NCBI RefSeq assembly: GCF_000284035.1
Contig: NC_016887.1
Coordinates: 3,100,001 to 3,164,000 of the forward strand
DNA: 64,000 nt
Direction: 5' to 3'
Origin: Nocardia cyriacigeorgica GUH-2
Lineage (GTDB): Bacteria > Actinomycetota > Actinomycetes > Mycobacteriales > Mycobacteriaceae
Made by a program: the position numbers and the translations under genes. Position 1 is the first letter of the stretch. Each line of letters opens with the position of its first letter. Below the pieces are notes generated by a model. It was not told the origin of the DNA. It did no database searches and saw only the letters and a program-made list of their open reading frames with translations. Positions 28,889 to 37,448 of this stretch are shown in pieces.

Positions 28889-28906
28889 CTATGTCAGATG
28901 ACATAG
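28889..28906. promoter_or_regulatory. Inverted repeat CTATGTCA-GA-TGACATAG upstream of hsp20
   Basis: Perfect 8-bp arms with a 2-bp spacer, 50 bp before the hsp20 start and 83 bp before the divergent MerR start. It is a likely operator for the MerR-family regulator. Confidence 0.55.
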
Positions 28907-28955
28907 GTTATCTGTCGACTACTGCAAAGGATGGAGTGATCTGGAGGTGGCGACC

Positions 28956-29375
28956 ATGCTGATGCGCACCGATCCGTTCCGCGATCTGGACCGATTGACG
29001 CAGCAGGTGTTCGGCACAGTGGCCCGCCCGGCCGTCATGCCGATGGACGCCTGGCGTGAAGGCGACGAATTCCTGGTCGAGTTCGACCTACCCGGCATCG
29101 ACCCCGACTCGCTGGACCTCGATGTCGAACGCAATGTCGTAACCGTGCGCGCCACGCGGCCGGAGTTGACGGGCGACCGCGAGATGATCGCCGCGGAACG
29201 CTCACGCGGAGTGTTCAGCCGCCAGCTGTTCCTCGGCGACGGCCTCGACACCGACCACATCCGCGCCGACTACACCGACGGCGTACTGCGGCTGTCCATC
29301 CCGGTCGCGGAGAAGGCCAAACCCCGCAAGATCGCGGTCGAGCGGGCCGAACGGCGTCAGGCCATCGGCGCCTGA
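28956..29375 (+). CDS. Hsp20/alpha-crystallin small heat-shock protein
   Basis: 139 residues. The alpha-crystallin domain spans about 30-130, with [20 protein letters not shown] at its start and the conserved GVLRLSIPV near its end. It is an ATP-independent holdase chaperone that forms oligomers in the cytosol. GGAGGTGG lies 5 nt before the ATG at 28956; an in-frame GTG at 28947 lies inside that ribosome site. The small downstream ORF at 29414 is probably co-transcribed. Confidence 0.94.
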   Translation: MLMRTDPFRDLDRLTQQVFGTVARPAVMPMDAWREGDEFLVEFDLPGIDPDSLDLDVERNVVTVRATRPELTGDREMIAAERSRGVFSRQLFLGDGLDTDHIRADYTDGVLRLSIPVAEKAKPRKIAVERAERRQAIGA

Positions 29376-29413
29376 TCCGGCACGGCCCGGCACTCCCCCG
29401 AGGAGGCAGGGCA

Positions 29414-29710
29414 ATGATCGGAACCGATTCGCGCGCGGAACTGTTCGATACCGAACTACTCCTGCTGGACCCCGATACCGAACAGCTCTTCGCCGAAATG
29501 GACGCCATCGTGGCCGAAGCGCTGGCCCGTTGGCCGGCACCACAGCACCCCCGCCAACGGGTCCGGCCCGAGCGATCTCCGCGCGCACCGGCAGGACCCG
29601 CGCAGGTCGCGACGCTACGCGGGCGCATCCCGCCCGGCGTCCAGCCGACCCAGCGCGGCCCGCCCGCACCGCGCGGTGCCGCCGCGGCCAGTCGAATCCG
29701 ACACGAGTGA
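29414..29710 (+). CDS. Hypothetical small protein downstream of hsp20
   Basis: 98 residues with no recognised family. The N-terminal 40 residues are acidic with a leucine-rich helix (FDTELLLLDPDTEQLFAEMD); the C-terminal 55 are Arg/Pro/Ala-rich and probably disordered. GAGGAGGCAG lies well spaced before the ATG, the main reason to accept it. It starts 38 nt after hsp20 on the same strand, suggesting shared heat-shock control. Confidence 0.6.
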   Translation: MIGTDSRAELFDTELLLLDPDTEQLFAEMDAIVAEALARWPAPQHPRQRVRPERSPRAPAGPAQVATLRGRIPPGVQPTQRGPPAPRGAAAASRIRHE

Positions 29711-29850
29711 GGTGATGCCCCTGTTCGATCCGACATACAGCAACACCATCTCGAACACAGTCACTCTTCGCGGGGCGACCCGGAATCCTCCGGGCCGCCC
29801 TCGGCCCGTCACCCGCTCGGACGCAGGGGTAACGCGATGACCCCGTTCCC

Positions 29851-31017
29851 TCACCGATTCCCGGCAGCCACCCCATGCGCCGCGAGAATGCGGTCTCGCT
29901 TGCGCGGCGCGATATTGGCCTGGGTGACATCGCCGTCGTAATGGGCCAGCACCCGCGGATCCATCACGCGCCGCCACAACGGTGGAATCGCGGCAAGCAC
30001 GATCATGGTGGCGTAGCCCGCGGGCAGCTGCGGCGACTCACTGGTACTGCGCAAGGTCTGATAGCGCCGGCCCGGGTTGGCGTGATGATCGCTGTGGCGT
30101 TGCAAATGGAACAGGAAGATGTTGGTCACCAACCGGTCGCTGTTCCAGCTGTCCCGCGGCGAGCAGCGCTCGTATTTGCCGTTCGGGCGGCGCCTGCGCA
30201 GCAGACCGTAGTGCTCGACGTAATTCACCGTCTCCAGCAGCCCGGCGCCGATCACCGCCTGCAGCACCAGCCACGGCAGAATCTCGACACCGAACACCGC
30301 CAGCAGCCCGCCGAACAACACCACCGTCATCGCCCACGCCTGAAGAATGTGGTTGTGCGGTGACCACCACCCCTGCCCGTGCCGCTGCAACCGCTCACGC
30401 TCCAACGCGATCGCCGAACGGAATCCACCCGAGACCGCCCGCGGCTGGAACTCATACAGCGACTCCCCCAGCCGCGCACTCGCCGGATCCTCCGGCGTCG
30501 CCACTCGCACGTGATGTCCGCGGTTGTGCTCGACGAAGAAATGCCCGTACCCCGATTGCGCCAGCGCGATCTTGGCCAGCCAGCGCTCCAGATGCTCGGC
30601 TCGATGCCCGAGCTCGTGCGCGGCATTGATTCCGATCTCGCTGACGAAACCCAGCGTCACACCCAAACCCAGTTTGTCGACGACACTCAGCTCATCGCCC
30701 GCCCACATCGACGAGGCGATCACCAATCCGAGCAACTGGATCGGCAAGAACATATACGTGCACCACCGGTAATAGTGGTTGTTCGACAGCGCCTCGTAGT
30801 CCTCATCGCGCGGGTTGCTGCCGTCCTCGCCGACGAGGAAATCCAGGATCGGGATCACGATCAAGACGATGATCGGCCCGATCCACCAGAACACTTCGGA
30901 TCCGGTGCGCAACACCAACTGTGAGGGCAGCAGCGCACACCCCGGGGCTATCAGCCCCAGCACCCATAGATACTGCTTCCGATCCCGAGGACCCCGCGAT
31001 TCGCCCGCCGCTTGCAC
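29851..31017 (-). CDS. alkB: AlkB-type alkane 1-monooxygenase
   Basis: 388 residues with about six membrane helices. The histidine boxes of integral-membrane non-haem diiron hydroxylases are complete: HELGHR, EHNRGHH, NYVEHYG (with the AlkB-specific NYVEHYGL) and LQRHSDHHANP. It hydroxylates terminal carbons of alkanes or fatty-acid-like substrates using O2 and electrons from rubredoxin. No rubredoxin or rubredoxin reductase gene is adjacent. I chose the GTG at 31017 because GGAG lies 9 nt upstream; the TTG at 31026 is the alternative. Confidence 0.93.
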   Translation of the reverse strand: MQAAGESRGPRDRKQYLWVLGLIAPGCALLPSQLVLRTGSEVFWWIGPIIVLIVIPILDFLVGEDGSNPRDEDYEALSNNHYYRWCTYMFLPIQLLGLVIASSMWAGDELSVVDKLGLGVTLGFVSEIGINAAHELGHRAEHLERWLAKIALAQSGYGHFFVEHNRGHHVRVATPEDPASARLGESLYEFQPRAVSGGFRSAIALERERLQRHGQGWWSPHNHILQAWAMTVVLFGGLLAVFGVEILPWLVLQAVIGAGLLETVNYVEHYGLLRRRRPNGKYERCSPRDSWNSDRLVTNIFLFHLQRHSDHHANPGRRYQTLRSTSESPQLPAGYATMIVLAAIPPLWRRVMDPRVLAHYDGDVTQANIAPRKRDRILAAHGVAAGNR

Positions 31018-31591
31018 TGAGACCAACTCCGAATGTTGCCTTCTGGAACCCCCACAACGGATAAATCCGGATGCTCATCTGGCCTGTTACAGGCTGGCGC
31101 AAATCATTGGCCTTCGTTTCTCGCACTCGTCCGCCGAGTTGATCAATACGGTTGACGCGACTAGTTCGTCCGACCAAGCGACCATTCAAATTGCAAGGTA
31201 ATAAAACAGTATCAATGACCCGAAAATTTATCGGGGCCAAGCGCTTCCATCCGACGGACTTCTCGTCGCCCAGCAAAACTACCAACCACAGCGCGTTCCA
31301 GCGCGCCATGGACGCAGTGCGAAATGCCTCGGCACCACATTTTCTGAGGCAGGTGGAATGCGTGGCCGAATCAGTTCGGCCCGGCCCGTACGGCGCAATT
31401 CTTCGCCCGCGCAGAAAGCCCGCAACGCCCCGACCGAATCCCTCCAACACTCGGCGACCGCAAACTACAGTGGCAGGACAGGATCAGCAACGAGGGGCCG
31501 AGCCAGACTGCTCGACACTTCCCCCGGGAAGGGACCGCACGATGTTCTGCGGCCGAGCCGGCACACGAGAACGGGCACCCGGAGCCCTCCG
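31018..31591. other. Intergenic region between divergent alkB and membrane-protein genes
   Basis: About 570 bp with no convincing gene, AT-richer than its surroundings from roughly 31,100 to 31,330. It contains a TTGATCAA palindrome (31139-31146) and a weak dyad centred on ACTAGT near 31,163. It must hold the alkB promoter on the minus strand. Short open frames here lack ribosome sites. Confidence 0.5.
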
Positions 31592-32416
31592 GTGACGCAC
31601 TGGTTCACCGACACGATCATCGACAACGGCCGCCTGCCGCTGTTCTTCCTGATGGTCGCCTTCGCACTGACATTCCTGTTCATCCGGATGAGCACGCGAA
31701 TGATCCGCGCCGAAGTCTCCTGGTGGCCCGGAAACGTCACTCCCGGCGGGCTGCACATCCACCACGTCGTCTTCGGACTCGTCACCATGCTCGTATCCGG
31801 CCTGTTACTGGTCGCGCTCGCCGCCCATGAGACACCGGTACTCAACTGTGTGCTCGCCACCTTCTTCGGCATCGGCTCCGCGCTTGTCCTCGACGAGTTC
31901 GCGCTCGTCCTGCACCTGCGCGACGTCTACTGGACCGAAGAAGGCCGCAGCAGCATCGACGCCGTCATGGTCGCCTTCGCCATCTCGATGCTGTTCCTGC
32001 TCGGCATCCACCCACTCGGCCTGGCCGACGACTTCGACGAATACACCGACGACGGCGAATTCGCGACCCTGATCGCCTCCATCGCCGGCCTCGCCATCCA
32101 GTACGGGCTAGCCGCCATCACCCTGCTCAAAGGCAAATACTGGACCGGCTTCCTCGGCCTGTTCTTCCCGCCACTGCTGATCGTCGGCGCCATCCGCCTC
32201 AGCCGCCCCACCGCACCCTGGGCCCGCTGGCGCTACCGGCCCGACTCACCAAAACTGGCCAAAGCCGCCGCGCGCGAAACCCGCTACCGGGAACCAGTGA
32301 TCAACGCCAAGATCGCCGCACAAGAGTTCGTCTCGGGGCGGTTCACCGCACAGCAAACCGACGCAGAGCCGGAGACCATCGCGTCGACGTCTACCGAGCG
32401 CCGGCCGCAGCATTGA
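31592..32416 (+). CDS. Multi-pass membrane protein with a conserved-looking HIHH motif
   Basis: 274 residues with about six transmembrane helices (for example LPLFFLMVAFALTFLFI and LNCVLATFFGIGSALVLDEF). TPGGLHIHHVVFG places His residues at a membrane edge; combined with acidic DEFALVL and HLRDVYW they could bind metal. The family is not recognised with certainty. The C-terminal 60 residues are charged and cytoplasmic. I chose the GTG at 31592, with GGAG 7-8 nt upstream; the longer open frame from 31358 has no ribosome site. It is divergent from alkB but 570 bp away. Confidence 0.72.
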   Translation: MTHWFTDTIIDNGRLPLFFLMVAFALTFLFIRMSTRMIRAEVSWWPGNVTPGGLHIHHVVFGLVTMLVSGLLLVALAAHETPVLNCVLATFFGIGSALVLDEFALVLHLRDVYWTEEGRSSIDAVMVAFAISMLFLLGIHPLGLADDFDEYTDDGEFATLIASIAGLAIQYGLAAITLLKGKYWTGFLGLFFPPLLIVGAIRLSRPTAPWARWRYRPDSPKLAKAAARETRYREPVINAKIAAQEFVSGRFTAQQTDAEPETIASTSTERRPQH

Positions 32417-32698
32417 TCCGGCCAGCGCAGAGCGGACCCCCGCCGTCCTTGTTGGTGTTAGCGGTTGGGTTGTAGGTAGCTGGTGCGAGTTTGGATGAGA
32501 TATTTATAGTGAGATGCGCATATCTACGTAGCGCCAAGTAATACATCTAAAGACAACAACCACTCGCGCTGGGTGTCGATCGTGACTGCACCTGCGGTAC
32601 CGGATGGGATACCACGCACTCGGTCAGCACTCCCCTCCCCTGTGCGGCTCACCGATCCGCGCCGCTCCCCTACTCCGTCAGCAGGCCGACCGGCCTGG

Positions 32699-34300
32699 TC
32701 AACTCCCCCGGTCGAACGACCCGAGCCCCTCCTGGTCGTAGTACTCGAGCGTGAGTTCGTCCCCGTCGAAGGTTGCTTTGGAAACGGTGTCCAGGGTCGC
32801 GTTCTCGCCGGTGGGTGTGAAGACGAAAGTGTCGCCATCCCAATGAGTCAGCGGGAAGGCCATGCTCTTCGGGCCCAACGTCAGGGTGAGCGCCCCCGCG
32901 GTCTCGGTGACGGTCGCGGGGCCGTAGTAGGCGTTGTCGTACACGCCCGCGTATTCCGTCAACGGACGGGCCGGGGCGGGGTCGGCGGGTGGTGTGGCAC
33001 CGGCCAGTTCGCCCAGCGGTGCGCCCATCGGCGCGAAGGCCTGCCGGTAGAGGGTGCGCCAGTCCTGCCGGATGTCGCCGAACTGCACGAGGTCGGCGAA
33101 CTCGGCGTTCAGCGTCTCGGGCACACCGATCGGTGCCGCGTTCGTCAGCGTCACGATGCCGACGTCTGCCGAGGGGATCAGCGTGAACGCGGTCGCCGCA
33201 CCGAGGTCGAACGCCCCCGAATGGCTGAGCATCACGCGACCGGCGGCGGATTCGCCGACGTTGAAGCCGAACCCGTAGAAACCGGCCCGCGCGTCGGCGG
33301 CCTGCGGCGGATGCGCTACCGACTGTGGCGAGATCGCTGGCAGCAGGTCGTCGGGTTCGATCAGGGCCCGGCCGTTCGCGGTGCCGTCGGCGAGGACCAT
33401 CGTCATCCATTTCGCCATATCGGTGACCGAGGAGCTCACTCCCCCGGCCGGCGATTGCGCGTCGGGTTGCCGTCCGGGGTTGGCGACACGGTATTCGCCG
33501 TCGACGAAGACGTGGCCGTCGGCGCGATCGGCTCGGTCGGCGAAGTCACGGTAGCGCGAACTCGTGGCATCCATACCCAGCGGCTCGTACAACTCGCGCG
33601 CCGACAGCGTCGCCCAGTCGGTCGCGGCGGCTCGCGCTACGGCGTCGGCCGCCGCGGCAAGCCCGAAGTTGGTGTATTCGTAGGAATTCCGGAACGGCCC
33701 CAGCGGCAGCAGACGCAGCCGCTCCAGCACCTCGGCACGGTCGTAGCCGAGGTCTTCGAGCAGGTCACCGGCGTGATCGGGCAGCCCGGACCGATGCGCA
33801 TACAGATCACCGACGGTTACGTGCTCGCTGACGTACGGGTCGCCGAGCGCGAAGTCGGGCAGCAACTGCCTGATCGGCGTATCCCACTCGACCGCGCCCG
33901 CGCTCACCTGCTGCGCCACCACCGTCGCGCCCACCGATTTCGACACCGAGGCCAGCTGGAACACCGTGTCGGGTCCGACCTCACTCTTGGTGTCGACATT
34001 GCCGACCCCGAAGCCTTCGCTGTAGACCACGTCGCCGTTATGCACGATGGCCACCGCCATGCCGGGGATCCCTGAGGACTCCATCAGTTCCTCGGCCAGG
34101 CCGCCGACCCGATCGACCGCCTCACCCACCCGGCCTTCCGGTATCTCGACACCGGCGACCTGATTGGGCAGGACGGAGGGAGTCCCGGAGGGCGTTCCGT
34201 CCCCGGAGCCCGTCCGATCATCACCCCCGCAACCGCTCATCACCAGCCCCGCAGCCATGACCACTGCAACGGGCCCGAGCCATGTTCGCCGACGCGTCAT
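32699..34300 (-). CDS. Beta-lactamase-fold serine hydrolase lipoprotein
   Basis: 533 residues. The N-terminal signal ends in LVMSGC, a lipobox. The class C/penicillin-binding-like domain has the catalytic SxxK in QLASVSKSVG and the YxN motif in YEYTNFG; a later HSG in MLSHSGAFDLG fits the third motif. A C-terminal beta-rich domain begins at EYAGVYDNAYYG. It is an exported esterase/peptidase-type hydrolase, not necessarily acting on beta-lactams. AGGAGGC lies 6 nt before the ATG at 34300. Confidence 0.9.
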   Translation of the reverse strand: MTRRRTWLGPVAVVMAAGLVMSGCGGDDRTGSGDGTPSGTPSVLPNQVAGVEIPEGRVGEAVDRVGGLAEELMESSGIPGMAVAIVHNGDVVYSEGFGVGNVDTKSEVGPDTVFQLASVSKSVGATVVAQQVSAGAVEWDTPIRQLLPDFALGDPYVSEHVTVGDLYAHRSGLPDHAGDLLEDLGYDRAEVLERLRLLPLGPFRNSYEYTNFGLAAAADAVARAAATDWATLSARELYEPLGMDATSSRYRDFADRADRADGHVFVDGEYRVANPGRQPDAQSPAGGVSSSVTDMAKWMTMVLADGTANGRALIEPDDLLPAISPQSVAHPPQAADARAGFYGFGFNVGESAAGRVMLSHSGAFDLGAATAFTLIPSADVGIVTLTNAAPIGVPETLNAEFADLVQFGDIRQDWRTLYRQAFAPMGAPLGELAGATPPADPAPARPLTEYAGVYDNAYYGPATVTETAGALTLTLGPKSMAFPLTHWDGDTFVFTPTGENATLDTVSKATFDGDELTLEYYDQEGLGSFDRGS

Positions 34301-34394
34301 CACGCCGCCTCCTGGGTGTCGTGCACCCCCGTTCGACACTAACCCCCCGGACCCAGCCGCGCGGACGATCGCGAGATCAAGCCCGATACGCACC

Positions 34395-34880
34395 TCACCG
34401 CGGCGACGGCCGGCCCCGGCGGCCGGCCGTCGTGTTCGCTCGGATCTCTTCGGTCGCGGCGCGGAAGGCCGGTGCCGCGCGGGCGAAATAGTCGAACAGG
34501 AGCGCCCGCTGCTCGGGGGTGTAGCTATCCAAGACCTCGGCCAGATGCCGGCGGGCGGGGCCGACGACTTCTTGGATGCGGTCGAGCGCTTCCGGGACGG
34601 GCTCGACGAGCACCCGTCTGCGGTCGTTCGGATCGGCGCTGCGCCGGGCGAAACCGGATCTTTCGAGGCGATCGATCAGGCGGGTGGTGGCGCCGGTGGT
34701 GAGTCCGGCGCGGGTGGCGAGCTCCCCTGAAGAGAGCGCCCCGTGGAAAGCGATCACGCTCAGTGCGTACCACTCCGAGGTGTGCAGTCCCGCGGCTTCC
34801 GCGCTGGCCAAGCCCTGCAGCCCCACCGCGTCCAGGTACTGCCGGAAGATTACGTGCTCGTCGTTGCCCGTGCTTGCCAT
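34395..34880 (-). CDS. MarR-family transcriptional regulator
   Basis: 161 residues. The winged helix is seen in GALSSGELATRAGLTTGATT, RLIDRLERSGFARR and the wing DPNDRRRVLVEP, which is typical of MarR. GAGGTGAGG lies upstream of the ATG at 34880; an upstream in-frame ATG at 34901 precedes this site and is less likely. It is divergent from the SnoaL-like gene, with a perfect inverted repeat between them. Confidence 0.91.
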   Translation of the reverse strand: MASTGNDEHVIFRQYLDAVGLQGLASAEAAGLHTSEWYALSVIAFHGALSSGELATRAGLTTGATTRLIDRLERSGFARRSADPNDRRRVLVEPVPEALDRIQEVVGPARRHLAEVLDSYTPEQRALLFDYFARAAPAFRAATEEIRANTTAGRRGRPSPR

Positions 34881-34915
34881 CGTCAGCCTCACCTCGTACA
34901 TTTAGTTGCATGCGT

Positions 34916-34943
34916 GCAGATACTGTCTTGTTGCAGTATCTGC
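34916..34943. promoter_or_regulatory. Perfect 10-bp inverted repeat, likely MarR operator
   Basis: GCAGATACTG (34916-34925) and CAGTATCTGC (34934-34943) with an 8-bp spacer. It lies between the divergent MarR and SnoaL-like genes, 32 bp before the latter's start. Confidence 0.6.
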
Positions 34944-34975
34944 TTCATTCTAAGCAGTGAGGAAGTAGATCCACC

Positions 34976-35452
34976 ATGCAGAATCAGCGACATGACACCG
35001 CCGCGGTGCGGGCCGTCATCGACGGCTTGATCGACGCGTGGGCGCGCCACGATGCCGAGGCGTACGGCGCACTGTTCACCGAGGACGCCAGTTACCTCAG
35101 CTTCGTCGGCACCGTCTACCGTGGCCGCGCCGATATCGTCAGCAGCCATCGCGCACTGTTCGCGAAATTCTTGAAAGGCACGAAACTCGCCGACGAGGTG
35201 CTGGATATCCGCTTCTACGGACCCGATACCGCGGTGGTCATCAGCCGTGGCGATACCTACAAAGGTGAGCGGCCGCGCAAGCTCGGCAAGGTCCAGACCT
35301 ACACGCTGATCCGCGCAGCCGACGGTCAGTGGCGGGTGGCGGCCTTCCAGAACACGCAGCGCAAACCGGTCATGGAGAAGATCTCGTTCCTCCTCTCCCC
35401 CGCCACCGCGCCGCAGACGCAGCAGCTCAGTCCGGCTGGTCGTAGCAGCTGA
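34976..35452 (+). CDS. SnoaL/SgcJ-like NTF2-fold protein
   Basis: 158 residues. IDGLIDAWARHDAEAYGALF, EDASYLSFVGTVYRGRADI and the C-terminal WRVAAFQNTQRKP fit the SgcJ/EcaC subgroup of the NTF2-like (SnoaL/DUF4440) fold. Members include small isomerases and proteins of unknown function with a central hydrophobic pocket. It is divergent from the MarR gene, which probably controls it. Its 3' end overlaps the convergent WYL-regulator gene by 26 nt. Confidence 0.86.
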   Translation: MQNQRHDTAAVRAVIDGLIDAWARHDAEAYGALFTEDASYLSFVGTVYRGRADIVSSHRALFAKFLKGTKLADEVLDIRFYGPDTAVVISRGDTYKGERPRKLGKVQTYTLIRAADGQWRVAAFQNTQRKPVMEKISFLLSPATAPQTQQLSPAGRSS

Positions 35453-36401
35453 CCAGGGCGGCGGCGCGATCACGCAGCCGGGCTCGCAGCCATGGCGGGT
35501 CGAGCACTTCGGCGTCGATGGCCAGTTGCCACAGCGCCCATTCGGCGTGCCGGCGATCTTGGAAGTTCACCTCCAGCCGCAGCCGCCCGTCGGCATCGAC
35601 GGCCTCGGCGGATACGGCGAGTGCCGTGCCGACCAATTCCTCGCGTCGGGCCGGCTGGATCCGGGCAACCACCGTGACCTGGTCGCCGCCCGCGCGGAAG
35701 CGCGTACTGCGTTCTTGCCACGCGCGATCCAGATCGACCCGGCTGTCCCGTTGTGCGGGTTCGGGAAGTTGCTCGGCCGCCAGTACGCGCGATAGCCGGT
35801 AGGTGCGGTCGGCGCCGTCCTTCGTCGCCAGCAGGTAGACCTGATCGCGCACGGTGACCAGACCGATCGGATCCACGGTGCGCCACTCCGGCTCCTGGTT
35901 CACTGCCGCGTAGTGGATGCGCAGTTTGTGGCCGGTGAACACTGCGCGCCGGACCTCGGCGACCACAGTCTCGGGCACCTCGTCGTCGACCAGCCGCCGC
36001 GCGAGCAGATCGGTCTCGGGATCGATGAGCAGCCGCCCTGCCACCTCGTCGGCAGTGGCTCGATAGCTTTCCGGCAGCGCGTCGACCACCTTGAGCATGG
36101 CCGAGGCCAGCGCCGAGCCGAGACCGAATACCTGTGCGCCGCGCCGGGATCCGGCCACCAGCAGGGCCAGCGCCTCGTCGTGGTTGAGGCCGGTGAGTTC
36201 GGTCCGGAATCCCGGGAGCAACGCGAAACCACCGTGCCTGCCCCGTTCGGCATATACCGGGACACCGGCCGTCGACAATGCTTCGATGTCCCGCAGCACC
36301 GTCCGGGTCGACACCTCCAGCTCCTCGGCCAGCTCCGCCGCCGTGAGCTGTCCGCGCCGGCGCAACAGCAGCACCAGCGCCACCAACCGATCCGCGCGCA
36401 T
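35427..36401 (-). CDS. WYL-domain transcriptional regulator (DeoR/YafY type)
   Basis: 324 residues. The N-terminal HTH (ALVLLLRRRGQLTAAELAEE, then STRTVLRDIEALSTAGVPVY) is followed by the WYL domain (THK-like TGHKLRIHYAAVN; VDPIGLVTVRDQVYLLA; RTYRLSRVLAAE) and a WCX extension. WYL domains sense ligands, often nucleotides or nucleic acids. The ATG at 36401 is preceded by AAGGA. It is divergent from the RidA-family gene, which is a plausible target. Confidence 0.92.
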   Translation of the reverse strand: MRADRLVALVLLLRRRGQLTAAELAEELEVSTRTVLRDIEALSTAGVPVYAERGRHGGFALLPGFRTELTGLNHDEALALLVAGSRRGAQVFGLGSALASAMLKVVDALPESYRATADEVAGRLLIDPETDLLARRLVDDEVPETVVAEVRRAVFTGHKLRIHYAAVNQEPEWRTVDPIGLVTVRDQVYLLATKDGADRTYRLSRVLAAEQLPEPAQRDSRVDLDRAWQERSTRFRAGGDQVTVVARIQPARREELVGTALAVSAEAVDADGRLRLEVNFQDRRHAEWALWQLAIDAEVLDPPWLRARLRDRAAALVSCYDQPD

Positions 36402-36530
36402 ACGAGAAATCCTTGCAGAAATAGATGACACAGGATGTCGTGAATTCTCGGCAGCATCGTTGCCACGGCGTCATCGACGGCCGGCCACCGGGTCGGCGGA
36501 CGTCCGTCCTTCGGATCGATAGGAGCACAC

Positions 36531-36932
36531 GTGGTAGCGGAACGAACGGCAGTCAATCCGGTGACCTGGTCGCTGGAGATCGGCTTCAACCAGGGCGAGC
36601 TCGTCTCCGGGCACACCCGGACCCTGTACTGCTCCGGCCAGACCGCGATGAGCGCCGACGGCGCACCGCAGCACGACGGCGATATGGCCGCGCAATTGGC
36701 GCTGAGCCTGGACAACGTGGAGGCCGTGCTCGGCAAAGCGGGCATGTCGCTGGCGAATCTGGTCCGGCTCAACGTCTACACGACCGACGTCGACCTGCTG
36801 TTCCAGCACTACGGCGTACTGGCCGCCCGCCTGGGCGCCGCCCAGGTCGCACCCGCCACCACCATGCTCGGCGTCACCCGGCTGGCGATCCCCGGCCAGA
36901 TGGTCGAACTGGAAGCGACTGCTGTCGAGTAA
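36531..36932 (+). CDS. RidA/YjgF family protein
   Basis: 133 residues. It has the RidA-fold pattern: LYCSGQTAMSADG, LDNVEAVLGKAGMSLANLVR, then LNVYTTDVD and a C-terminal RLAIPGQMVELEATAVE in which the usual catalytic Arg is not clear (the motif normally contains R-P). Canonical RidA hydrolyses reactive enamine/imine intermediates; this subgroup may bind other ligands. It starts at GTG with AGGAG upstream. Confidence 0.88.
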   Translation: MVAERTAVNPVTWSLEIGFNQGELVSGHTRTLYCSGQTAMSADGAPQHDGDMAAQLALSLDNVEAVLGKAGMSLANLVRLNVYTTDVDLLFQHYGVLAARLGAAQVAPATTMLGVTRLAIPGQMVELEATAVE

Positions 36933-36939
36933 CACTCAG

Positions 36940-36971
36940 CTCGTCGCCTCCTGGTCTCAGGAGGCGACGAG
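36940..36971 (+). terminator. Stem-loop terminator after the RidA-family gene
   Basis: CTCGTCGCCTCCTG (36940-36953) and its exact complement (36958-36971) form a 14-bp stem with a GTCT loop, 8 nt after the stop codon. No T-run follows. Confidence 0.65.
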
Positions 36972-37083
36972 TACGCAGGTGCTCGCCCCCCATCGCGGTC
37001 GAGCACGTTCGGCGCCTGCGAACGCAGTTCAGCGCTCGAATCCCGCCGCCTCGGCCTTTGGCTCGAACAGCCGGCCGAGTGGC

Positions 37084-37443
37084 TCAGCCCGGTCCCTGTG
37101 GATGGGCGAGATCATAGGCGCGGGAAACCTTCTTCGGCACGACCATGCGCCACGCGTCCACCACCAGTTCCCGCGCCTCGGCCGGATCCAGTGCCGCCAG
37201 CTCGGCGTGCACCCAGTTGAACCGCATGTCCGAGGCCGAGGGCAGCCGGAACTTGTGCGGCTCACTCGCGACCAGCGCCGCGCGCTCCTCCTTGGGAAAG
37301 GCGAACCCCATCTCGGTCTCGTCCAGGGAGAACGCCACATAGACGATCTGCCCGACGCGGAACTTCAACCGGCCACGCACATACACCTGGTACGAGCGCT
37401 CCAGCTCAGCACCCAGAGTCCGGACATCATCGATCACCGCCAT
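37084..37443 (-). CDS. MmcQ/YjbR-family DNA-binding-like protein
   Basis: 119 residues. KFRVGQIVYVAFSLDETEMG and FRLPSASDMRFNWVHAELAAL match the YjbR (CyaY-like) fold. YjbR-like proteins are called DNA-binding from structure, with little functional evidence. It starts 5 nt after the SDR gene stop, so the two are translated from one mRNA. Confidence 0.82.
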   Translation of the reverse strand: MAVIDDVRTLGAELERSYQVYVRGRLKFRVGQIVYVAFSLDETEMGFAFPKEERAALVASEPHKFRLPSASDMRFNWVHAELAALDPAEARELVVDAWRMVVPKKVSRAYDLAHPQGPG

Positions 37444-37448
37444 GGCGA

